64,000 nucleotides of DNA from Sepiola atlantica. Lineage: Eukaryota; Mollusca; Cephalopoda; Sepiida; Sepiolidae. The position numbers and the translations under genes are program-made. This document shows positions 1 through 10,900 of this stretch, in pieces. The stretch is taken from NCBI GenBank assembly GCA_963556195.1, contig OY744525.1, positions 27,679,269 to 27,743,268 of the forward strand, written 5' to 3'. The first letter of the stretch is position 1. Every line of letters begins with the position of its first letter. The notes beneath the pieces were generated by a model that ran no database searches, had not been told where the DNA came from, and worked only from the letters and a program-made list of their open reading frames with translations.

Positions 1-45
<45 letters not shown>

Positions 46-54
46 TATATATAT
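1..54. repeat. (TA)n/(CA)n microsatellite
   Basis: Dinucleotide run of TA, then CA, then TA. It directly abuts the small inverted-repeat element that follows. Confidence 0.95.
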
Positions 55-221
55 AATGTATCACGCTGCTTGTTTGTTGATATTCGTATTTGCGTTGGTA
101 ATACCATTAAATAAACGATTAATTTAGTCCACGGGGCTGGGGATAAACAAAGAAAACCCACAAAGTAAAAAAATGTCCGAGTCTCATGTGTCAACAAAAA
201 GCAGCGTGATACATAATATAT
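50..221. mobile_element. small MITE with about 27-bp terminal inverted repeats
   Basis: The left end contains GTATCACGCTGCTT and the right end its inverted match, AAGCAGCGTGATAC. The match extends outward into TATA-rich sequence and inward to a GTTGA/TCAAC pair. No coding potential. A target duplication cannot be told apart from the flanking TA repeat. Confidence 0.65.
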
Positions 222-262
222 GTTTAGAAATAAATTCCAATGTTAACTACATATTATACAAG

Positions 263-300
<38 letters not shown>

Positions 301-1180
301 AATAAAAGTATACATACACGCAAATAAATATAGAGAGAGACAAAAGTAAGAAGAAAACGCCGAACACACATAATAGACGGTGCAAGAGCCAGAAAATGGG
401 GGTTCAGTATACTCTCAATTTTAAATACAAATCTCAATCTAAATCAATTTATTGGAGTTACCCATGTATTTCTCTCGATGCTATAGAACCCCACGAGTGT
501 CAATAATATTACGAATCGACCCTTAAGATCGACGATTTCCCCCCAATTAGAAATAATAAAACAATAAACCGATCCCCCATTTTATAACCAGGTTATTTCT
601 TTATTATTGTTACAACCATTATCAAAAGTAAAAGTACTTACCAAATTGCAAGTGTTTTTTTTTTAATTTTTAGCTCAGAATTAAGGCCATGGGTCCCATT
701 TTTAGACAGAATGACGGGTACCGTTTCTAGCCCACGTGCAGGCCGATACCCCCCTTTGTTATCCTATGGAGAAAAGTCCCCCTAAAAAAAACGGAAACAA
801 TACGAACAATCTATTTCTTTGCAAGTTGAAAATCCGACCATCGAAGTAAACAAAAGGGGAGATAATCGTTAAGATGGCCTGACACACAGACAGACCAACA
901 ATGGCAAATTATTCGAGCATTTTTTTTTCCTCTCAAAGTACAAATAAAGTTAAAATATTCGTAATTAATATAATTCTACTGATTAATATTCATAATAATG
1001 TAAATTTTTGTTTTTAAATAAATAAATTCCGGTTATTTTTATTTTTTAAATTTTTTTGAAACTTCGGGGACTTAGACATGTTTGCACCGGAACCTTTTAT
1101 TTTCCTTTCCGTTTTTTTTTTTTTAAATAATTCAACCGTTCCTATTACCATAAGACAAAATTATCCGGTCTCAAAGTGTA
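222..1180. other. no gene seen
   Basis: AT-rich sequence with a (TA)n run at 264-295 and homopolymer tracts. Open frames are short and look random. Confidence 0.6.
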
Positions 1181-1184
1181 ACAT

Positions 1185-1312
1185 AAGTTCTCAAGAGGTC
1201 ATCCTTCCATGCATTACCTCCTCCTGTTGGAAGGGGATGGGCATATCGCCTGAGATTCCTTCATCGGGAATGCCGACGGGTCCGACCAGGCAATTTTTAT
1301 AGGTCATTTGTT
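1185..1312 (+). mobile_element. diverged U2-headed SINE fragment
   Basis: Contains GGGAATGCCGACGGG followed by CCAGGCAATTTTTA, the body motif shared by the better preserved copies at 40224 and 43643. A degenerate version of the C-rich hairpin block lies upstream. The U2 head is absent. Confidence 0.6.
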
Positions 1313-1423
1313 GGTACGTACGTCTATAGGAGAGGACCCATATCTATCCGAATGTTTCCGATTGCGATTCACGGAACAAACCGCCTGAAGGCAATTTACG
1401 ATTTGAAAGCCGGAAAAAAAAAA

Positions 1424-1693
1424 TTGGTAAATTTGTCGTCTTCCACCTAAAATGGCGGACAACTCTGACGTCAATGAAGCGTCTGTTTTTTTTTTCCAAC
1501 CTCACAAATGAGTAAGTAAACCCAAATAAATTTTTTTGGACTAATTTCAAATTTACCTTAAAATGCTGTTGGGAAATTAGTTCAAAACAATTTATTTGGG
1601 TTTACTTACTCATTTGTGAGGTCGGAAATTAAAAGACGCTTCACTGACGTCAGAGTTGTCCACCATTTTAGGTGGGAAACGACAAATTTATCC
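1424..1693. mobile_element. foldback MITE, arms about 125 bp
   Basis: The left arm (1424-1550) and right arm (1570-1693) are inverted copies. Landmarks are CACCTAAAATGG, CTCTGACGTCA and CTCACAAATGAGTAAGTAAA on the left, with their complements on the right in reverse order. Only about 20 bp separate the arms, so a transcript would form a long hairpin. No coding capacity. Confidence 0.85.
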
Positions 1694-1699
1694 AAAAAA

Positions 1700-2945
1700 T
1701 CTTTTACCCAAAAAAAATTAGATCATATTTTCGATTAAAAAATAATAATATTAGTTTAGAGTTATTTCACTGATTTCCATTTGGGAAAAAAATCTGAAAC
1801 TTTTTGCAAAAAACAATAAAAGTAATTCACACTTCTGCTTAATATACTGTTTAACGCTTAATAATAAAGCAACATTCATTGAATTTAAACATGATATACT
1901 TATTTAACGTTTCTTCTTAACTTAGAAATGTTAATGATTATTCTAGACTATCAACCCCTCCCCCTCGCTCGTTATTGCTTTGAAATTTAATTCCTATTCA
2001 CTACTTGACACAATTGAAACGAAACTAATCGATAAGAAAAGAAGACAACACTAATCAATAAGAAGATAAACTAATGGATAAAAAAAAGAAGACGATACCT
2101 TCTATCTCTTCGTTTTGTTTTAATAATAAGAAGGGAGTCTTTTTGTGTCTACATTAAAAGTAAAATATATTCTTTCCTTTGATTTTTATAATAAGTTATT
2201 ATTAAGATTAATCTTATCTTATCCTTCTTTGCCCATAAAAATTAAATTTGCATACGTGATTATTAAAGTAAGCCGGGCACGCATATGCTCATTTTATTAT
2301 ATAGGTTATCTTTTTAATCTTAGGCTTAGCCCACTTCCTAGAGAGCTGTAACTCTTTCATCCTTGAAGTGGTTCAGCAGTGCAAGTTGGCAACGGTGGAA
2401 TCGACAGGCTTCAGTCTAGTATGCAACTCTCAGGTTCGGAAATGGCTAAGGTGTTCCTGGTCATTTGGTATGACTAATGCGGCCAAAGCTGTCTCTCGTG
2501 GGAGATGGTGGAAATGAATCTCCCAAAGTGTCTGGCAAGCCTACAAGTAGCTTTTCAGCCTTCTCGGCAGAGATACAGGAGGTACTGTGCCTGTCAACAC
2601 CTAAGTCTCTAAAAGTGCAGCACTGCACTTTTGTTGTTGGGGCTGCTTCACCGAGAACCATCCCACTGTCATTCCAAGTGTGAGGTGCTACACCTGGTAG
2701 GACTTCAATCAGAGCAGATACTGCACCCAGCAGCAGTTCACTTTGGTGTTAATCCGGCAGGGGGCCTGGTGATGCTATTTTGGCCTGCACTTTTGAACTA
2801 TTTAACAAGATGATCACAGCTCGTTCGAAGGCAAAAAGTTCATATCCTTTGCCCAAACACTGATCGTTCTCCATGAATGGATGATGCATAAGAACCAAGC
2901 CAAACAGTCCAGAATGTGGGTGGGGTCATCATACTCACCCATACA
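1700..2945. other. no gene seen; possible 5' part of the following LINE
   Basis: 1700-2340 is AT-rich with no supported feature. 2340-2945 is more GC-balanced and resembles the following Tx1-like element in base composition, so it may be that element's 5' region, but no conserved motif shows this. Confidence 0.4.
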
Positions 2946-2949
2946 TGCG

Positions 2950-3850
2950 GACTGACCCTCCATCCTAGAAACACAGACACACCGAGAGAAAACCATGTCA
3001 CAGTCATCATTGGCGGAAAACGGTAACACCGCAGACTCAATACTGACAGAGGTCAGTGCCGCCAGGAGGAACATCATGGTGACCCCCAGTCACATCAGCT
3101 ACCAGAAGAGCTTCAGCAAAGGACAATATCCCTAGTGAAAACTGACAGCAGCTTCAAAGGACTGACTGGAGTAAAATAAGAAGTCATGGTTAAATATCCT
3201 CATGCAATACATCTGCTTTGACCATAAGTTGTGCTGGTCTCCACCAAGGAAGAAACGAAGTGATTGGGCAGATCTGACCTAATGTGGAAGCACTTGAAGC
3301 TTAAATATGTGTACCTGAGTTGGAGATGTCCAACCGTTTCCATACTCCTTCTACATAAGAACACAACAGCTGGGTGCTGTTATGAGCAAATATGGGGACA
3401 TCGAGATAGTCATTCCTTGTACGTTGTCCCCAAAATATAATAATGAGAGACTACATTATAAGGCTGAGGTTAGACCACACCGGATCCAACTCTATTCTGG
3501 CACTATTCAGGATCGAATCATGGAACCCGTCTGTCATATTGAAGGAACGACGGCTGCATTGCTGGCATTGTCAGCAGCAGGGGCATATAGCCAAACGCTG
3601 CTCCAGGAGAATCACCCCAGTGAAAACCCCCTGTTGCTGTTCCAGTTGGGATGAAGACTTGCTGCCACAACATCAGTAACTCTTCCAGTTTCGACACCAG
3701 AGAGAGGGATGATACCAAAGAGGACTGGAGCATGGTTGTTTATAATAACATGAAAACAACAGAAGTCTCCTCCAACCCTGTTTCGACTAAATCAGGAACC
3801 AAATTAAGTATTAAGCAGCCCCCCCCCCCTCCTTCCCGAAAGAATTAGCA
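2950..3850 (+). pseudogene. Tx1-like LINE ORF1 remnant with CCHC zinc knuckle
   Basis: Broken coding sequence of a LINE ORF1, a gag-like RNA-binding protein. Pieces fall in different frames: one carries YGDIEIVIPCTLSP and NNERLHYKAEVR (about 3380-3480), the next carries the zinc knuckle CWHCQQQGHIAKRC (C-x2-C-x4-H-x4-C, about 3555-3600). A Ser/Thr/Pro-rich tail with a proline run follows (to 3845). The layout of hydrophobic core, NERLH..AEVRLR..HTGSN block, knuckle and low-complexity tail matches ORF1 of L1/Tx1-type LINEs as I know them. ORF2 sequence of the same type follows at 4705, after a hAT insertion. Frameshifts and stops show it is dead. A gag of an LTR element is the alternative, made less likely by the downstream ORF2 match. 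Confidence 0.6.
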
Positions 3851-4093
3851 GTCCCCAAAGAAGAAATCAAGTCTACCTCTGGTTTCTGTAGAAGAGGTAG
3901 CTGAAGAAAAGTTACAACCAATGCATACAGTGAAAATAAAACACTTGTTCCTCTGGGCAAGAGAAGTATTAAGTTGGCATCAGTTTGAGATATCTCACCA
4001 ACTCTGAGTAATCTCTGACTTGGCGATTAGTCTGAAAAGCATTACCCCTCAGTGGCATCCTTTTTAGTTCAAGCATGGTAGAAATGCCTGATT
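3851..4093 (+). other. linker of Tx1-like LINE, no clear motif
   Basis: Lies between the ORF1 remnant and the hAT insertion. Presumably decayed ORF1/ORF2 sequence; nothing specific is recognisable. Confidence 0.35.
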
Positions 4094-4101
4094 GTCTACA
4101 C

Positions 4102-4696
4102 CAGGGGCGGGCAAACTTTTCAGAGTGAGGGCCAGATGAGACTTTTGGAAGGAGATCGCGGGCCGGAGTGAAAAACGAAATCTCAGAATTACTATATTTT
4201 GTTTACGTGAATAAATTGTACAAAAATTGCATCGAACACTCTACAAATCTGATATTTTTTTTCAAGAGACTTCTGTATGTGATGTTATAAAAGGCGTCGA
4301 CGAAGAGCCATTTTGGAATCATAAAAAATAATGACGAGGGAAGTAGCAAGTTGGTCCAGCATTCGTTTTGACACACCTCACATAAGTTCTGTTTCATGCC
4401 CTTTCCTCATCTCTCTTTCTCTTTTTCTATTTTTTATCTCAGGCCGAGGATTTGAAATTAATAGTTAAAGAAAAATGAAATATACATGCATCATCGCTCG
4501 CTGATATACATAAATTTTTATCCCACTGTAAATCTTAATTGAAGCCTACTTTTACATCTATGTCACAAAATGATATGAGTTTTACTGGGAGGTCCGCGGG
4601 CCGGATTGCAATAATAAAGCATAATAGGGTGGCGGGTAGGACGCTAAGCCTTCGCGAGCCGGATGTGGCCCGCCGCCCGGAGGTTGCCCGCCCCTG
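4102..4696 (+). mobile_element. non-autonomous hAT transposon, copy 1
   Basis: 595-bp element bounded by the inverted repeat CAGGGGCGGGCAA and flanked by a perfect 8-bp target duplication GTCTACAC (4094-4101 and 4697-4704). The TIR type and 8-bp duplication are hallmarks of the hAT superfamily. Both ends hold GC-rich 'gggccagatg/gtggcccgcc' blocks; the middle is AT-rich and non-coding. It is inserted in the Tx1-like LINE. A second copy in reverse orientation lies at 49198. Confidence 0.93.
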
Positions 4697-4704
4697 GTCT
4701 ACAC

Positions 4705-5112
4705 TGTAACAGTGCTGAGGAAGAAATGGCTGAGCAGACCTTCTTCCACTTTAGCAAACTTCAGCAGCTCTGGAAGTATGTCAGTGAAATGATGGCTGGC
4801 ATTGATCACAAGCAATTCTTACTGCTGTATGTTGTGACAATGTCTACTTACCATGTGATAGGAAAGATGCATAGTTTCTTGTGATATTGACTTTAACTAG
4901 AATGATGGTGTGGTTGACACGTCTGAGGAGATTGTATGGAGTTGAATCTTTATCTCATCAGGATCTGATTTTATTCTTTAAGCATTAGCTTAAAGTTAAA
5001 ATTAGATGTTATAGGAAGATATTATATTCCATAGAATTCAACAAAGGGTGGATACAAGTTGTAAACCAGGTATGAGTACAAATTGGTTGAGACAAAAAAC
5101 AATAAAAGAAAT
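4705..5112 (+). pseudogene. Tx1-like LINE ORF2 C-terminal remnant
   Basis: Reading +1 from 4705 gives a decayed version of the ORF2 C-terminus of L1/Tx1-like LINEs: an EE-x-AEQTFFHF..LQQLWKYV block (family pattern: E..EHAF.HCP.V..LW..V), then with stops 'MELNLYLIRI' and a LKLKLDVIGR block (family: GESFS.Q.L...FKHQLKVKIR.ERKR). This lies downstream of reverse transcriptase, which is absent here. Together with the ORF1 remnant at 2950 it represents one LINE with most of ORF2 deleted, later split by the hAT insertion. Many stops; non-functional. Confidence 0.55.
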
Positions 5113-5427
5113 TTGGATCGGAAAGCAACATATTCAGCATATGAGATGTTACACAAAATATTGTGGCCGAGAGATGGTTAAATGTTTCCAAATCCATTTC
5201 AAATATCGAAAGGTCACAAAATAGGAAGTGAAGTGAAGGTGTCACCAGAAGTGTTAATGGTGATTTTGATGTCCATTGTGATGTTTACACATTTTGTCTT
5301 TTGTTTTCACGTATTTACCAATATAAAACGAATAATAGTAATACAGGAAAAGTAGAACAATATGTTAGATTTAATCAATAGGATTGGTGATGATTAGATA
5401 ACCCCATGTCAGATGGTTAGGGTTAGG
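5113..5427. other. no gene seen
   Basis: AT-rich spacer. Ends with a short TTAGGGTTAGG stretch (about 5417-5428) just before a truncated LINE. Confidence 0.5.
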
Positions 5428-6334
5428 TGATAATTAACATCTATGCTGATGATACCACTCTCTATTCTGGTGTTGCTTCTCGCCCATCTCCCTCAGATCA
5501 GTCGAAATATGCAGCTGATCTAGAAGTTGACCTGGGTTCAGTTGTGGATTGGGATACGAAATGGCTTGTTTCGTTTAATCATACTAAGACTCAGCTCGTG
5601 TCTTTCAATCGTAGGCGTGCCCCTTTTCTTCCTGAGATTCTCATGGATAGCTCCGCTCTTGAGGAGAAATCGACTCTGAAACTTCCTGATCTTTCTCTCT
5701 CATCAAATCTTTTTTGGAGTTCATACATTAGATTCATTGCTCTTTCTGTTTCTCGTAAAGTCGGTTTCTCTATCGCTCCAAACACTTGCTCACACCTGAG
5801 ACTATTCTCTATCTCTACAAATCTACTATCAGACCATTGATGGAGTACTGTTGTCTTATTTGGGCTGATGAATCTCTGTCTCATTTGAGGGTTCTTGATA
5901 AGGTGCAGAAACGTATCTGTAATTTGATTGGCCCCACCCTTTCTTCTTCTCTGCACCCTCTCTCACAGACGTGATGTTGCTAGTCTCAGTCTTTTCTATA
6001 AATACTATTATGTGTTCTTCAGAATTGTGTGATCTATTCCTTGCTTCTTTTGTTCCAGCTTGTTTGACTCGTTGGTCTAGTGGTCTCCATCAATTCGCTG
6101 TTTTGATACCTCATTGTAATACAGCTTCCTATTCCAGTAACTTCTTTCTAAGAACGGCAAGCCTGTGGAGTTCTCTTCCTGATGACTGTTTTCCTCCTAC
6201 CTATAGCCTTGGTCTTTTCAAGATTAAGGCCAATAGGCATCTCCTGTCTTTGCGATAATCATCTTTCATTCTTGTTAGTTCCTTACATCAAGTGACTTCA
6301 TGCCTTGTCTGGAGCGATTTCTATTTTAAAAAAA
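5428..6334 (+). mobile_element. 5'-truncated Jockey/CR1-like LINE, copy A
   Basis: Begins at the reverse transcriptase catalytic motif YADDTTLY (about 5438) and runs through the thumb and C-terminal region to the 3' tail. Readable blocks are a WLVSFNHTKTQLVSF segment, LEEKSTLKL, a LRVLDKVQKRICNLIGP block (about 5880) and LTRWSSGLHQFAVLIPHCNT (about 6065), ending about 6258. The untranslated tail TACATCAAGTGACTTCATGC...GGAGCGATTTC leads into a short A-rich end at 6334. Frameshifts occur near 5680 and 5840 and between 5960 and 5975. Other copies of the family are at 40611 (+), 50578 (-) and probably 29740 (-). A dead-on-arrival copy typical of target-primed reverse transcription. The clade is inferred from motifs only. 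Confidence 0.8.
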
Positions 6335-7025
6335 TGGTATTCTTATAGAGAATGCACCACGTTCAATGTTCGGGCAGGTCTTTGGAAACGCCTGAGAGTT
6401 GACGAAACTATTAACCAATCAGATTGCAGCAGGCATTAGACAGTCAGGTTGCAATGATAATTTTTGGAAGAAATTAATTTCTACAATCTGCAGCGCGTTA
6501 AAAAAAAAATGAATGTATACGTTCTGTGTCAGCGCATTGAATCTCCCGAAGGACTCATTGAGTTCTGTTAGCAACAGTCACTTCTAGCAGAAGACTAACC
6601 CTAAACCTTAAACCCAACCCTAAACTATAAAATATTTAAAATATTTAAAAGAAAAAAAAACATTGAACAGAAAATGAAAAAAAAAAACAAACAAGCAAGA
6701 AATTGGTTAAAAACAGTGGTTTTGTTGTTTGTTATAAAAAATCATCTTTTGAAACTTTTCAGTGTACAAAAATGTTTTTTTATTCAAACCCATTTGACAA
6801 AAAAATACATCTAATTAATAACAGTTCTTTAGCTATGGCTTGTTCGTTCTTTTTTATATATATGTATTTTACTTTGATTTTCTTTGTCTGAATTTATCGT
6901 CTGCCAGTCTTCAATTCATCGTTTCGTAGTTTTCGCCTCGTCAACTCTCAGGCATTTCTGAAACCTGCCCGAACGTTGACGATGCGAAGTCACGGAAACA
7001 CGGTGCGTTCTCTATAAGAGTACCA
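6335..7025. mobile_element. TIR DNA element (non-autonomous), copy 1
   Basis: Ends are inverted: TGGTATTCTTATAGAGAA on the left and TTCTCTATAAGAGTACCA on the right. Inner blocks GTTCGGGCAGGT and CCTGAGAGTTGACGA also recur inverted at 6945-6985. The arms are about 80 bp and the whole is 691 bp. Inside lie telomere-like CCCTAAACC bits and a short chance open frame. A related truncated copy lies in reverse at 37430. TA next to the ends may be a Tc1/mariner-type target duplication, but the TGGTA/TACCA symmetry makes the exact border uncertain. Confidence 0.75.
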
Positions 7026-7469
7026 GAAAATAATTGTGTATTTGCATGTAGACTTCATGATAGTAACAAATTGAATGTGCCAATCCAAAATGGCAGCCAG
7101 TTTAAGATTAAGTTTTTGGTGAACACATCCATAAATCGAGGCAGGTTTTCAAGTGCTTTTACACTGATTTATGGCTGAAACAATATGTTAACTCGTCTTT
7201 GCCAGGTGAAGAGTTAAAAACATTTTTTATTTCGATGGAAACTATTGAAAAAAAAATCAAATAAAAAATAAACTTTCTAAAGATCAAAATAGTCACTGGT
7301 TATCTTTTGAAGACATGAAAAGAAGAAATATTAACATTTATTAAATAAAAGATTAAATATATTTGGGTATGTTGGTAACCTTCGCATAGTCCCTCTCATG
7401 AGTAATTGATTATATCAGGGAAACCTGTGGCAGAAAAACCGAATCATATGAGCCATACTATTGTAACGT
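7026..7469. other. no gene seen
   Basis: AT-rich. May include the decayed 3' end of the transposase remnant that follows on the minus strand. Confidence 0.4.
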
Positions 7470-7932
7470 TGCATTTGCTAATTTATACAAAAAAAATATG
7501 GACCCATAAACAATTTATTATGTAACAATATACAATTTACAATGAGTGTTAGAATTGATATCCACCTTCATCCAAAGACTTTTTACTTGGGAGACACATG
7601 ATCTTTACACAATTTCTTATGTTTTGTTTTGTTTTTTAAATTTAATAAGGTTTTAATTTCTTGTGTGATGCTATCTTCTAGTGTTTCTGAAGTTCTTGCT
7701 TTGCTCACATCAACCACTGATTTATGATGTTTCTATAAGAAAAATATAAAGGACTAAAATCCAGAGATTGTGGTGGCCATTAAACCGGCCTTTGATGTTC
7801 AATCCATTTCCCTGTAAACATATAATCCAAATATCTGCACAAATAATTCGCAAAATGTGATGGAGCTCCAATCCTGTTGAAACCACAAAAAAATAACTCA
7901 CAAAATTGTTTATGATATCTCATCTAAATGAG
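7470..7932 (-). pseudogene. mariner/IS630-type DDE transposase fragment
   Basis: Minus-strand translation shows WFQQD, then after a one-base frameshift GAPSHFANYLCRYLDYMF, GKWIEHQRPV, a stop, WPPQSLDFSPLYF, and a VVDVSKARTSETLED tail. This matches the second and third catalytic aspartates of IS630/Tc1-mariner transposases, whose usual form is FQQDGAPPHF...W.ARSPDLTPLDFFLWG. By count, 36 positions (including the stop) separate the two aspartates. The N-terminal half with the DNA-binding domain and first Asp is missing: the fragment ends at the start of the 45-bp satellite. Two frameshifts and a stop make it dead. Function is known from the family; here it is only a fossil. Confidence 0.75.
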
Positions 7933-10900
7933 ATAATAAATAAAATTATGAATGATACTTATATAATTGAAATTATATTAATTAATAAAATCATAAAAAA
8001 TACTTATATGATTGAAATTATGTTAATAAATTAAATAATAAATTATACTTACATGATTAAAATTATGTTAAAACAAATTATAAATAATACTTATATGATT
8101 AAAATTATGTTAATAATTAAAATTATGTTAATAAATAAAATTATAAATATTACTTATATGATTAAACTTATGTTAATAAATAAAATTATAAATAATACTT
8201 ATATGATAAAAATTATGTTGATAATTAAAATAATGTTAATAAATTAAATTATAAATATTACTTATATGATTAAACTTATGTTAATAAATAAAATTGTAAA
8301 TAATACCTATATGATAAAAATTATGTTAATAAATAAAATTATAAATAATACTTATATGATTAAAATTATGTTGATAAATAAAATTATGAATAATACTTAT
8401 ATGATTAAAATTATGTTAATAAATAAAATTATAAATAATACTTATATGATTAAAATTATGTTAATAAATGCAATTATAAATAATACTTATATGATTAAAA
8501 TTAGCTTAATAAATAAAATTATGAATAATACTTATATGATTAAAATTATCTTAATAAATAAAATTATAAATAATTGTTATATGACTATAATTATGTTGAT
8601 GAATGCAATTATAAATAATATATATATGATTAAAATTATGTTAATAAAATTATGTTAATAAATGAAATTATGAATAATATTTATATCATATTAATCATGT
8701 TAATAAAAAAAAAAAATGAAGCATACTTATATGATTAAAATTATGTCAGTACATAAAATTATAAACAATATTTATACAGTTAATATCATGTTAATAAATA
8801 AAATTATTTTATATTAATTATATGATTAAAATTATGTTAATGAATAAAATTATAAATAATAGTTATATATTTAATCATGTTAATAAACAAAATTAAAATT
8901 ATGTTAATAAATAAAATTAAAAATAATACTTCATGATTAAAATTACGTTAAATAATAAAAGAATAAATAATACTTATATGATTAAAATTATGTTAAATAA
9001 AATTATAAATAATACTTATATGATTAAAATAATGTTAATAAATGAAATTATAAATAATACTTATAACATTCTGTTAATAAATTAAATTATAAATAATACT
9101 TAAATGATAAAAATTATTTTGATAAATAAAATAATTAATAATACTTATATAATTAAAAGTATGTATATAAATAAAATTGTAAATAATACTTATATGATTA
9201 ATGTTATGTTAATAAATAAAATTATAAATAATACTTATATGATTAAAATTATGTAAATAAATAAAATTGTAAATAATACTTATATGATTAAAATTATGTT
9301 AATAAATAAAATTATATATGATGCTTATATGATCAAAATTGTGTTAATACTAAAATTATAAATAATATTTATATGATTTAAATTATGTTAATCAAATTAT
9401 GTATAATACTTATATGATTAAAATTATGTTAATAAATAAAATTATAAATAATACTTATATCATTAAAATTATGTTAATAAATAAAATTATAAATAATACT
9501 TATATGATTAAAATTATGTTAATAAATAAAATTATAAATAATACTGATATGATTAAAATAATGTTAATAAATTAAATTATAAATGATACTTATATGATTA
9601 AAATAATGTTAATAAATAAAATTATAAATGATACTTATATGATTAAAATAATATAAATAAATAAAATTATAAACAATATTTATATAATTAAAATTATGTA
9701 AATAAATAAAATTGTAAATAATACTTATATGATTAAAATTATGTTGATAAATAAAATAATAAATAATACTTATATGATTAAAATTATGTTAATAAATAAA
9801 ATTATATATGATGCTTATATGATTTAAGATTGTGTTAATACTAAAATTATAAATAATATTTATATGATTTAAATTATGTTAATTAATAAAATTATATATA
9901 AAACTTATATGATTAAAATTAGGTTAATAAATAAAATTGTAAATATTACTTATATGATTAAAATTATGTTAATAAATAAAATTATAAATAATACTGATAT
10001 GATTAAAATTATGTTGATAAATAAAATTATGAATAATACTTATATGATTAAAATTATGTTAATAAATAAAATTATAAATAATACTTATATGATTAAAATT
10101 ATGTTAATAAATGCAATTATAAATAATACTTATATGATTGATATAATGTTAATAAACTAAATCATAAATAATACTTATATGATTAAAATTATCTTGATAA
10201 ATAAAATTATTTATAATTGTTATATGATTAAAATTATGTTGATGAATGCAATTATAAATAATATATATATGATCAAAATTATGTTAATAAATGAAATTAT
10301 GAATAATATTTATATCATTAAAATCATGTTAATAAATAAAAAAAATGAAGCATACTTATATGATTAAAATTATGTCAGTACATAAAATTATAAACAATAT
10401 TTATACAGTTAATATCATGTTAATAAATAAAATCATTTTATATTAATTATATGATTAAAATTATGCTAATGAAAAAATTATAAATAATACTTATATATTC
10501 AAATCATGTTAATAAACAAAATTAAAATTATGTTAATAAATAAAATTACAAATAATACTTCATGATTAAAATTACGTTGAATAATAAAAGAATAAATAAT
10601 ACTTATATGATTAAAATAATGTTAAATAAAATTATGAATAATACTTATATGATTAAAATTATGTTAATAAATGAAATTATAAATAATACTTATAACATTC
10701 TGTTAATAAATTAAATTATATATAATACTTATATGATTTAAATTATGTTGATAAATGACATAATTAATAATACTTATATGATTGAAATTATGTATATAAA
10801 TAAAATTGTAAATAATACTTATATGATTATTGTTATGTTAATAAATAAAATTATAAATAATACTTATATGATTAAAATTATGTAAATAAATAAAATTGTA

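Noticed and set aside
4203..4397. Coding frame inside hAT copy 1
   Set aside because: Short, no transposase motif, and both copies are collinear non-coding elements of about 600 bp.
5417..5428. Telomeric repeat or interstitial telomere
   Set aside because: Only about two TTAGG(G)-like units; expected by chance in AT-rich sequence.
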